56,206 nt of DNA from an uncultured Lachnospiraceae bacterium (GTDB taxonomy: Bacteria; Bacillota; Clostridia; Lachnospirales; Lachnospiraceae), in contig CANQRR010000021.1 in NCBI GenBank assembly GCA_947626285.1, positions 1 through 56,206 of the forward strand, given 5' to 3'. The translations under genes were made by a program, and so were the position numbers. Below, piece by piece: positions 1 to 6,720 of the stretch. The notes under the pieces are model-generated. The model ran no database searches and was not told the origin of the DNA. It was given only the letters and a program-made list of their open reading frames with translations. The first letter of the stretch is position 1; every line of letters begins with the position of its first letter.

Positions 1-31
1 TTTTTGCAGAAACCATAAATCATGTAGAAAA

Positions 32-78
32 AGAGGGCGTCCCTCAAGTCATTTCAAATGGCTTTTGGGACACCCTCT
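32..78 (-). terminator. Rho-independent terminator-like hairpin
   Basis: The arms AGAGGG-C-GTCCC (32-43) and GGGAC-A-CCCTCT (67-78) pair, and the loop itself contains a CATTT/AAATG stem. Read on the minus strand the hairpin is followed by five T, so it fits a minus-strand terminator. No minus-strand gene that would need it is visible to its right before htpG. It may instead end a plus-strand gene to the left, where its T-run is poor. Confidence 0.5.
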
Positions 79-150
79 CTTGCGTTCCGGCGTGTTTTTG
101 CACGTCAGCTTGAACGGTCTAAACTTCTAGCGCATGAAACATTTTATTGC

Positions 151-179
151 TTGCATTTTTCTTGCGCCTGTTCTATAAT
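151..179 (+). promoter_or_regulatory. Sigma-A-type promoter of the Rpn pseudogene
   Basis: TTGCAT (151-156), a 17-bp spacer and TATAAT (174-179) form a good vegetative promoter. It lies about 40 bp before the ATG at 220, which has an AGTGGAGG ribosome binding site. The gene's expression signals therefore survive although its reading frame does not. Confidence 0.6.
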
Positions 180-219
180 GAACGCATAGAATTCCTCTGC
201 GCCAAGTGGAGGATCATAT

Positions 220-611
220 ATGGCAGAATTTAAAAAATTAGAAGCGCTGACAATGAAGGACAATTTCATGTTCGGGGCTGTGATGAGCGAGCCTGAGAAC
301 TGCAGGCCGCGGTGCGCGGCGTGAAGGCGAGCCGGGAGATGGGGGCGAGGTACATGATATTTCAGGAGATGCTGCAGGAACAGCGCGAGGCTGGATATGT
401 GGAGGGCAGAGTAGAGGGTAAAGCAGAGGGCAAAGCAGAGGATATCCTTGATCTGCTGGAAGATCTGCCGGGTGAAGTGCCGGAAGAAGTGAGGAATGCT
501 ATCCTTTCGGAGAAGGACGCTGAAATACTTAAGTGTTATCTAAAGCAGGCGGCGGCCGCAGTTTCCGTGGAGGAGTTTATGCAGCGCATTTCCGATACAG
601 TACAGCAGTAG
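220..611 (+). pseudogene. Internally deleted Rpn-family nuclease / transposase-associated protein
   Basis: Translation from the ATG at 220 gives a typical Rpn-family N-terminus (PD-(D/E)XK nuclease family transposase) with the segment LTMKDNFMFGAVMSEPENC. It then runs out of frame and stops at 322-324. From about 300 a second frame encodes the family's C-terminal end: a REMGARYMIFQEML helix, a charged EGRVEGKAEGKAE linker and a tail ending at 611. Intact members are usually about 300 residues, so roughly 200 residues including the nuclease core are missing. The two ends are fused around base 298-300 with a frame change. This is seen directly in the translation; the family name is recalled. 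Promoter and ribosome binding site are intact, so a 34-residue peptide could still be made. It is probably non-functional debris of a recombination-promoting nuclease. Confidence 0.7.
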
Positions 612-673
612 GGTGTGTTATGTACAGGGGATTCTATACGTAGAATGGACTGGAAGAGTACGAAAGAGAAAAC

Positions 674-705
674 GTGGGGCAGGGCCGATCGGTCCTGCCC
701 CGTTT
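674..705. terminator. Bidirectional terminator hairpin between Rpn remnant and htpG
   Basis: GGGGCAGG (676-683) and CCTGCCCC (694-701) form a perfect 8-bp stem around a 10-nt loop. The hairpin lies between the end of the pseudogene and the convergent htpG stop. Short T-runs follow on both strands (GTTT on plus, CGTTTTC on minus), so it may serve both directions. Confidence 0.6.
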
Positions 706-776
706 GCATTCTGGCGTTAATTTTGCGCTCCGGTGCCGGCGCGTGTTTGCGCACGGCGCATGGAGTTTGGAATTCC

Positions 777-2984
777 TTATTCCGCGAACATCATCAGAAT
801 CTCATTGCTGCGGGTGATGAACTTGGTCATCTCTTCTGGCGCGAGCGGTTTGTGCGAGATCATCGCGAGGTCGTAGAGCTGTTCGCAGATCATCGGCACC
901 TTGTCGGAATCCTTGTGCTCGGCGACGTACTGGACGAGCTTGTTGTTCGCGTTGAGGATCAGCGTCTCGTCCCCGCCGAACATGGACGGATCCATGCCGT
1001 ACATGTTGTACATTTTCATCATTTCCTGCATCCGGCGGCTCTCCTCGGAGAGTGTGATCATCGAGGAGACGTTCGCGTTCTTGAGCTTCTCGACCTTGAC
1101 GGTGAGCTTCTCTTTGCCGAGCGCCTTGCGGAAGGTCTCGGTCAGCGTGTCTGTGGTCTCCTGCGGCACCTTGGCGTCGTCCGTCTCCTTGACGGATTCG
1201 GTGACGTCCGCGTCGATGCGCTGGAACTTGACTTCCTCGTTGAGCTGCTCCATGTGGGAGATGAATGCGGTGTCGATGTTGTGGCGCAGGATCACCGCGT
1301 CCAGTCCGGCCTCGCGGAACATGTTGATGTACTGGCTCTGCTGGACCTCGTCGGTCACGTAGTAGATCGTTGTCTTATTCTTTTCAGTGTCTTCGGTGTC
1401 GTCATCGTCCGTGCTGTCTGCAGCTGTGCCGTCCGTGGACTCTGCCTGCGTGGTTGCATTTTCTGTGGCTGCCCCATCGGAAGCAGCATTCTCATCTGTG
1501 TTTTCAACAGCTTCTTTGGATTTGTCTTCTGTACGCTCAGTACCCTCCGCGGCTTCCGCATTTTCCGCAACGCCGTCGACATTCTCGCCTTCTGTCTTTT
1601 TCTTCTCCGCCTCCAGCAGATCCTTCAGCGTCAGATATTTGCCGTCAAGGTTCTTGTAGAGGACGTAGTCCATGATCTTCTCGCCGAACTTGCTGTCCTT
1701 GATGCAGCCGAACTTGATGAACGGGCTGATGTCGTCCCAGTATTTCTCGTAGTTTTCACGGTCGGTCTTGCACATGCCGGAGAGCTTGTCCGCGACCTTC
1801 TTTGTGATGTAATCCGAGATCTTTTTCACGAAACCGTCGTTCTGCAGGGCGGAACGGGAGACATTCAGCGGCAGGTCCGGGCAGTCGATGACGCCCTTTA
1901 AGAGCATCAGGAACTCCGGGATCACTTCTTTGATGTTGTCCGCGATGAAGACTTGGTTGTTGTAGAGCTTGATCGTGCCTTCGATGGAATCGTACTCCGT
2001 GTTGATCTTCGGGAAGTAGAGGATACCCTTTAAGTTGAACGGGTAGTCCATGTTCAGGTGGATCCAGAACAGCGGCTCCTTGTAGTCCAGGAATACCTTG
2101 CGATAGAATTCACGATACTCCTCGTCCGTGCACTCGTTCGGGTGTTTTGCCCAGAGCGGATGCGTGTCGCTGATGGACACCGGGCGCTTGTTGATCTTCA
2201 CACGGTCGCGGGCAGGGGAGACCTCGACGACTTCCTTCTCGCCGTTCTCATTCTCTTTTTCCTCCGTCTTCGCGTCCTCGTGGATGCGCTCCACCACGAC
2301 GTCGTCCTCGCGCAGCTCGCTCTCGTCGATTGTCTCATACTGCTGCTCGGCATTTGCCTTGGAGAGGAAGATTTCCACCGGCATGAAAGAGCAGTATTTT
2401 TCCAGAACTTCGCGCACGCGGTACTCGTTCGCGAATTCCACGCTGTCCTCGCCGAGGAAGAGCGTGATTTCGGTGCCTACCATGTCGCGGCTGCCTTCCT
2501 CGATCGTATAGTCTGTGCCGCCGTCGCACTCCCAGTGCACCGGCGTCGAGCCTTCCTTATAGGAGAGCGTGTCGATGTGCACCTCGTCGGCCACCATGAA
2601 CGCGGAGTAGAAGCCGAGCCCAAAGTGCCCGATGATTTCGTCGTCCGTCGTCTTGTCCTTGTACTTCTCAAGGAAATCAGTCGCGCCGGAGAACGCGATC
2701 TGCGTGATATACTCCTCGACTTCGTCGGCCGTCATGCCCAGGCCGTTATCGATGAACTTCAGCGTCTTCTCCTCCGGGTTGACGATGACCTCGATCTTCT
2801 TCTTGTAATCGTCTGGGTAACTGTACTCGCCCATCATCTCGAGCTTTGAGAGCTTTGAGATCGCGTCGCAGCCGTTCGAGACCATCTCACGGACAAAGAT
2901 GTCATGGTCGGAATACAGCCACTTCTTTATGATTGGAAATATGTTCTCACTGTTGATCGAAAGACTTCCTGTACGTTTGCTCAT
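777..2984 (-). CDS. htpG: HtpG, bacterial Hsp90 molecular chaperone
   Basis: ATP-dependent cytosolic chaperone that remodels partly folded client proteins as a homodimer. The N-terminal GHKL ATPase domain shows the family motifs EMVSNGCDAISKL, DNGLGM and GHFGLGFYSAFMV. The middle domain follows (LNVSRSALQND, near residue 380) and then the dimerisation domain. I start at MSKRTGSL (2984) because an AAGGAG site lies just upstream; the longer frame to 3035 lacks one. The protein is 735 residues against about 620-630 for most HtpG. The excess is an acidic Glu/Ala/Thr/Asp-rich insertion at roughly residues 459-535, between the middle and C-terminal domains. A TTGACA-17-TAAGAT promoter and a perfect CIRCE operator precede the gene, so HrcA heat-shock control is expected. 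The gene is monocistronic and converges on the Rpn remnant. Confidence 0.96.
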   Translation of the reverse strand: MSKRTGSLSINSENIFPIIKKWLYSDHDIFVREMVSNGCDAISKLSKLEMMGEYSYPDDYKKKIEVIVNPEEKTLKFIDNGLGMTADEVEEYITQIAFSGATDFLEKYKDKTTDDEIIGHFGLGFYSAFMVADEVHIDTLSYKEGSTPVHWECDGGTDYTIEEGSRDMVGTEITLFLGEDSVEFANEYRVREVLEKYCSFMPVEIFLSKANAEQQYETIDESELREDDVVVERIHEDAKTEEKENENGEKEVVEVSPARDRVKINKRPVSISDTHPLWAKHPNECTDEEYREFYRKVFLDYKEPLFWIHLNMDYPFNLKGILYFPKINTEYDSIEGTIKLYNNQVFIADNIKEVIPEFLMLLKGVIDCPDLPLNVSRSALQNDGFVKKISDYITKKVADKLSGMCKTDRENYEKYWDDISPFIKFGCIKDSKFGEKIMDYVLYKNLDGKYLTLKDLLEAEKKKTEGENVDGVAENAEAAEGTERTEDKSKEAVENTDENAASDGAATENATTQAESTDGTAADSTDDDDTEDTEKNKTTIYYVTDEVQQSQYINMFREAGLDAVILRHNIDTAFISHMEQLNEEVKFQRIDADVTESVKETDDAKVPQETTDTLTETFRKALGKEKLTVKVEKLKNANVSSMITLSEESRRMQEMMKMYNMYGMDPSMFGGDETLILNANNKLVQYVAEHKDSDKVPMICEQLYDLAMISHKPLAPEEMTKFITRSNEILMMFAE

Positions 2985-3022
2985 GCAGCAACATCTCCTT
3001 TGATTTTTATGATTCTGTAGGT

Positions 3023-3051
3023 ATCTTAATACCAAGGGTGGGAAATGTCAA
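3023..3051 (-). promoter_or_regulatory. htpG promoter
   Basis: On the minus strand TTGACA (3051-3046), a 17-bp spacer and TAAGAT (3028-3023) precede htpG by about 40 bp. The CIRCE operator lies 7 bp upstream of the -35 box. Confidence 0.75.
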
Positions 3052-3058
3052 GAAAAAA

Positions 3059-3085
3059 TTAGCACTCATTTTCGTTGAGTGCTAA
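3059..3085. promoter_or_regulatory. CIRCE operator (HrcA binding site)
   Basis: TTAGCACTC (3059-3067), nine bases and GAGTGCTAA (3077-3085) match the CIRCE consensus perfectly. CIRCE is the operator of the heat-shock repressor HrcA. It lies directly upstream of the htpG -35 box. Its right arm overlaps the stop codon of the DUF5721-like gene (3082-3084), so the neighbouring coding end is constrained by the operator. Confidence 0.95.
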
Positions 3086-3579
3086 CAAAAGGAGATACCT
3101 TCTTTCCGGAAGAACCGCTCCAACGCCTCGTCCCACGCATGCTCCAGCGCTTTGTCGAGCGTGAAGACGCGCAGCGAGGTCCCGCTTACGCAGGTGAGCG
3201 TCGTGCCGTCGAAGTGGACGTTGAGAAAGAGGCCGTCGACGTCCTCCGCGCGCACGGAGACGCCGGAGCGGGCGATGAGCTGCGCGACGTTTACCGGCGC
3301 AAGCCTGAGCACGATGCGAAAGCTAAGCGGCGGATTCTTCCCTTTCGTGAGTTCAAAGAAAAACGGGCGCACGCGCCGCCAGAGCGCATAGCCTGACTGT
3401 TCCGCTTCCAGCAGCTCCGCCTCGGCGCTTCCCAGATACTCCGGGTGGAACGAGCCGTCGATTCGGAATGTGGCGTAGGTCGTGATCGAAGCCTCCGCGA
3501 GCAGGAACGCGTCGAACGCCTCTCCGATAAGCAGTTTTTTCATAAAATCTTTGATGTCCTGAATCTGATAGGAACGCAA
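3082..3579 (-). CDS. DUF5721-like protein, function unknown
   Basis: Small soluble protein of 165 residues. It resembles the uncharacterised DUF5721 family of Lachnospiraceae as I recall it: an N-terminal segment IQDIKDFMKKLL, the stretch FLLAEASITTYATFRIDGSFHP, and a C-terminal end with a WDEALERFF helix. I chose the TTG start at 3579 because GGAGG lies eight bases upstream and the family begins near there; the open frame extends to 3744 without a matching ribosome site. No catalytic motif, signal peptide or membrane segment is visible. The stop codon lies inside the CIRCE element of htpG, so transcription of this gene reads through the htpG control region. Co-transcription with htpG is therefore possible. 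Confidence 0.6.
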   Translation of the reverse strand: MRSYQIQDIKDFMKKLLIGEAFDAFLLAEASITTYATFRIDGSFHPEYLGSAEAELLEAEQSGYALWRRVRPFFFELTKGKNPPLSFRIVLRLAPVNVAQLIARSGVSVRAEDVDGLFLNVHFDGTTLTCVSGTSLRVFTLDKALEHAWDEALERFFRKEGISFC

Positions 3580-3669
3580 TGTCGTAGCCTCCGTCGCTGA
3601 GCTTGTCTGTGTTCTGCCGTCAGCCGTCTGCTGACGCAGAACAGAGCGGGAATTCGTTTCTGTATCCAA

Positions 3670-3699
3670 AGTATACAGGAAAAGCAGGGAATCTGGCAA
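3670..3699 (-). promoter_or_regulatory. Probable promoter of the DUF5721-like gene
   Basis: On the minus strand TTGCCA (3699-3694), an 18-bp spacer and TATACT (3675-3670) form a plausible vegetative promoter about 90 bp before the TTG start. A CTGTAT/ATACAG inverted repeat overlaps the -10 box. Confidence 0.5.
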
Positions 3700-3744
3700 T
3701 CGTTTTAGAAAAAAATACGCGAAAACGGATTTTTTTCTTTTCAA

Positions 3745-3790
3745 TTGAGTATACTTGTGTTAGTATGTATGTAGTAATCAAAACTACATA
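3745..3790 (+). promoter_or_regulatory. Putative degV promoter with overlapping palindromic operator
   Basis: TTGAGT (3745-3750) and TATGTA (3768-3773), 17 bp apart, are a weak promoter candidate. An 8-bp perfect inverted repeat, TATGTAGT (3768-3775) and ACTACATA (3783-3790) with a 7-bp centre, starts exactly at the -10 box. That placement suits a repressor. The regulator is not known. Confidence 0.4.
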
Positions 3791-3854
3791 AAACGTTTTT
3801 TAAAACAAAGCACATGGTTGATTCAGGACGGCTTGGACATGCCGGGAGGTTATT

Positions 3855-4694
3855 ATGGATTATGTGATTGTGATGGACAGCTGTGGCGAGCGCACGGAGG
3901 CGATGCGGCAGGATGAGCGGATTATTCCGGCACCGCTTACCATGCAGGTGGATGAACATTCGTTTGTCGACGACGACACGTTTGATCAGCAGGATTTTTT
4001 GAAAAAGGTGGCACAGAGCCCGAACTGTCCGAAGTCGGCGTGCCCAGCCCCGGAGTATTATAAGGGGGCTTATGGGAAAGCCGAAAAGCGCGCCTACGCG
4101 GTGACGCTCTCGGCGGAGCTCTCCGGTTCGTACAACAGCGCGCTGCTCGCGAAGGGACTGGTGCACGAGGAGTGCCCGGAGATGAAGATCCACGTGTTCA
4201 ATTCCCGCTCGGCGTCGATCGGAGAGACGTTGATCACGCGGAAGATCCAGGAGTGCGAGGACGCAGGGATGGAGTTCGATGTCCTGGTGGAGACCGTGGA
4301 AGCCTACATCGACAGCCAGAATACGTATTTTGTTCTTGAAAGTCTAGAGGCGCTGAGAAAGAACGGGCGACTTAGCAACGTCAAGGCGTTTATCGCCAGC
4401 GCTCTGAAGATCAAGCCGGTCATGGGCTCCACGCCGGAGGGTACGATCGTTCAGCTCGATCAGGCGCGCGGGATCAACAAGGCGCTCGTGAAGATGGTGG
4501 ACTACATCGTGGAGCGCGCGGAGAAGCCGGAGGAGAAGGTTCTGGCGATTTCGCACTGCAACAACCGTGCGCGTGGGGAAATGGTGCGCGACGCGATCCT
4601 GGAACGCATGCAGGTAAAGGATGTGATCCTGTTGGACACGGGCGGGATCTCCACGCTGTACGCGAGCGACGGCGGCATTATTGTGGTAATTTAG
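3855..4694 (+). CDS. DegV family fatty-acid-binding protein
   Basis: DegV proteins (FakB-like) bind a single fatty acid. In characterised cases they present it to the kinase FakA, which makes acyl-phosphate for phospholipid synthesis. The 279-residue length fits. The N-terminal DYVIVMDSCGE strand, the TLSAELSGSYNSA motif near residue 82, the STP segment near residue 190 and the C-terminal HCNNRARGE region match the two-domain DegV fold. The start is ATG after GGGAGGTT. No fakA (DAK/DhaK-like) gene is in this window, so the partner kinase must be elsewhere. A palindromic operator candidate precedes the gene. The ligand cannot be read from sequence. Confidence 0.85.
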   Translation: MDYVIVMDSCGERTEAMRQDERIIPAPLTMQVDEHSFVDDDTFDQQDFLKKVAQSPNCPKSACPAPEYYKGAYGKAEKRAYAVTLSAELSGSYNSALLAKGLVHEECPEMKIHVFNSRSASIGETLITRKIQECEDAGMEFDVLVETVEAYIDSQNTYFVLESLEALRKNGRLSNVKAFIASALKIKPVMGSTPEGTIVQLDQARGINKALVKMVDYIVERAEKPEEKVLAISHCNNRARGEMVRDAILERMQVKDVILLDTGGISTLYASDGGIIVVI

Positions 4695-4711
4695 GGACAA
4701 GAAGAAAAAAC

Positions 4712-4739
4712 TTGATATTTCGTCAGAATCGTGTATACT
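4712..4739 (+). promoter_or_regulatory. Promoter of the small membrane protein gene
   Basis: TTGATA (4712-4717) and TATACT (4734-4739) are separated by 16 bp and lie about 85 bp before the ATG at 4825. Confidence 0.6.
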
Positions 4740-4824
4740 GTTCTTAATGGTTTTTGTACGGCGGCGTTACACATTTGCAGGACAGTCTGCCGTAGATAAT
4801 GATGCGATAGAAGGAGAGATACAC

Positions 4825-5082
4825 ATGAGTCAGGCGAAGGTTGACCGTTATAAAGAAGAGAAGCGTAATCGCGCGCAGATCATTAAGAAGCAGAAGAGAG
4901 AGTGGATGGCGGTAAAGGCCGGTATGTCGCTGGTGGCGCTTGTCATGGTGGCATGGGTCGGGTTTTCTGTCTACAGCGCATTGAATCCGGAAGATACGAC
5001 GGTGACCGAGAAGCCGACCTACACAGTCGATACTACAGCGATCGACGACTTTATGGAGACCCTGGATCTGGAAGAAGAGTAA
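4825..5082 (+). CDS. Small single-pass membrane protein, unknown function
   Basis: An 85-residue protein. A strongly basic N-terminal region (about 30 residues, rich in Lys, Arg and Glu) is followed by one membrane helix near residues 34-53 (LVALVMVAWVGFSVYSA) and a short acidic, Thr-rich C-terminal tail. The positive-inside rule places the N-terminus in the cytoplasm and the tail outside. The start is the ATG after AGAAGGAGAG; an in-frame extension upstream has no ribosome site. It has its own promoter and terminator, so it is a single-gene unit. I do not recognise a named family. Confidence 0.7.
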   Translation: MSQAKVDRYKEEKRNRAQIIKKQKREWMAVKAGMSLVALVMVAWVGFSVYSALNPEDTTVTEKPTYTVDTTAIDDFMETLDLEEE

Positions 5083-5095
5083 ATTCAGGCGATTG

Positions 5096-5140
5096 GGGCT
5101 GTTGCAGGATCGGACCTCCGGTTCTGGGCAGCCCTTTTTT
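5096..5140 (+). terminator. Rho-independent terminator
   Basis: GGGCTG (5096-5101) pairs with CAGCCC (5129-5134), with an inner stem, and is followed by six T. It lies right after the small membrane protein gene. Confidence 0.85.
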
Positions 5141-5141
5141 A

Positions 5142-5322
5142 TGTCACAGGAAACTTTGCCTTCTGTGACACAAAAAGCGCTCCGCATATGGATGCGCAGG
5201 TTTTTCCAATATGACATTGCGAAAGGTGGTGGTTTTTATGACGCGAAGTACGACGAAACTTGGCACGGTAGACGCATCGGGGCCTGATCCCCACATAAAA
5301 ACTGCACACAAGGAGGAATGTC
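5142..5322 (+). promoter_or_regulatory. Structured leader upstream of mgtE
   Basis: The 180-nt region before mgtE is rich in pairing. One hairpin is TGTCACAG (5142-5149) with CTGTGACA (5163-5170). Another forms around GCGC/GCGC near 5180-5203. A long-range 9-bp helix pairs GTTTTTATG (5232-5240) with CATAAAAAC (5294-5302) and encloses AAGT/ACTT and GGGG/CCCC (5279-5292) hairpins. The helix ends a few bases before the AAGGAGG ribosome site. MgtE genes are often under an M-box magnesium riboswitch, but I do not see the M-box core here. No clear promoter is visible. A candidate leader ORF (5238-5363) lies within it. Confidence 0.4.
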
Positions 5323-6669
5323 ATGCTAAATTTAGAGACATTAAAGGAATGCATCGAACATAAGCAGTATGCCAGGATCCGCAGTGAGGTCACGGACATG
5401 AACGAGGCGGATATCGCGGCCCTGCTTGAGGAGCTGGAGGGCTCCGAGAACGATCAGCTGAAGGTGTTCCGCATTCTGCCGAAGGCGATCGCGGCGGACG
5501 TGTTTTCGCATCTGCCGATCGAGGTGGAGCGCAAGATCATCACGTCCCTGACGGACCGGGAGGCCGCGAACATCATCGACAATCTGTACGCGGACGACGC
5601 GTCCGATCTGATGGAGGAGATGCCGGCGGGCGTGGTGAAGCGCCTTCTGGCGCAGACGACGCCGGAGACCAGACGGGATATCAATCATCTGCTCCAGTAT
5701 CCGGAGGACTCCGCGGGCAGCGTGATGACGGTCGAGTATGTCGACCTGAAGGAAGAGTATACGGTGGCGCAGGCGATCGAGCGGATTCGCCGCACCGGGA
5801 TCGACAAGGAGACGATCAACACCTGCTATGTGATCAACCAGTACCGCAAGATCCGCGGGACGATCTCGCTGCGCATGCTGCTCTTAAGTCAGCCGGAGGC
5901 GAAGATCGGGGATCTGATGGAGGAGAACGTCATCACGATCAGCACGATGATGGACCAGGAGGAAGTCGCAAGACAGTTCCAGAAGTACGACTTCGACGCG
6001 ATGCCGGTCGTGGACAGCGAGAACCGGCTGGTCGGCATCATCACGGTCGACGACGTCATGGATATCATCGAGCAGGAGGCCACGGAGGATATCGAAAAGA
6101 TGGCGGCTATCACGCCGACCGACAAGCCATACATGAAGACGACGGTGTTCGAGACCTTCCAGAAGCGCATTCCCTGGCTTCTGTTCCTGATGATCTCGGC
6201 GACGTTCACCGGAAAGATCATCCAGGGGTATCAGAACGCGCTGGCGACGTACGCGGTGCTGACGATGTATATTCCGATGTTCATGGACACCGGCGGAAAC
6301 GCGGGCGGGCAGGCGTCGGTGACGATCATCCGAAGCATCTCTCTGGGGGAAATTGAATTTCGGGACGCGTTCCGCGTGATCTGGAAGGAGATCCGCGTGG
6401 CCGTGCTATGCGGCATCACGCTTTCGGCTGTGAATTTCGGCAAGCTGCTTTTGTTCGATCACGTGGGGATGCAGGTGGCGCTGGTCGTCTGCCTCACGCT
6501 GGTGGTGACGGTGATCGTGGCAAAGATCGTGGGCTGTGTGCTGCCGATCCTGGCGAAGCAGATGGGCTTTGACCCAGCAGTCATGGCGAGCCCGTTCATC
6601 ACGACGATCGTCGATGCGATCTCGCTCGTGATCTACTTCCAGATCGCGACGCGGATGTTGAGGTTGTAA
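5323..6669 (+). CDS. mgtE: MgtE magnesium channel/transporter
   Basis: Membrane Mg2+ channel gated by cytosolic magnesium. The 448-residue length is typical. Residues 1-130 form the acidic helical MgtE N domain (repeated LPxE/ADD helices). Residues about 135-255 are two CBS domains, with DAMPVVDSENRLVGIITVDD in the second. Residues about 280-448 hold five membrane helices, including the conserved DTGGNAGGQASV loop and a final SPFITTIVDA segment that form the ion pathway. The start is ATG after AAGGAGG. The unusual structured leader before it suggests control at the RNA level. YfhO follows 51 bp downstream without an obvious terminator between them. Confidence 0.95.
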   Translation: MLNLETLKECIEHKQYARIRSEVTDMNEADIAALLEELEGSENDQLKVFRILPKAIAADVFSHLPIEVERKIITSLTDREAANIIDNLYADDASDLMEEMPAGVVKRLLAQTTPETRRDINHLLQYPEDSAGSVMTVEYVDLKEEYTVAQAIERIRRTGIDKETINTCYVINQYRKIRGTISLRMLLLSQPEAKIGDLMEENVITISTMMDQEEVARQFQKYDFDAMPVVDSENRLVGIITVDDVMDIIEQEATEDIEKMAAITPTDKPYMKTTVFETFQKRIPWLLFLMISATFTGKIIQGYQNALATYAVLTMYIPMFMDTGGNAGGQASVTIIRSISLGEIEFRDAFRVIWKEIRVAVLCGITLSAVNFGKLLLFDHVGMQVALVVCLTLVVTVIVAKIVGCVLPILAKQMGFDPAVMASPFITTIVDAISLVIYFQIATRMLRL

Positions 6670-6720
6670 AGCGCGGAGTGATCCGTGGGCTTTATATAGG
6701 ATAGAGGAGAAGCGATAACT

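Noticed and set aside
615-1901. 428-codon plus-strand open frame opposite htpG
   Set aside because: Antisense to a clear Hsp90 gene and without a ribosome site.
5142-5322. M-box magnesium riboswitch before mgtE
   Set aside because: Expected by function, but I could not find the conserved M-box core sequence; recorded only as an unclassified structured leader.
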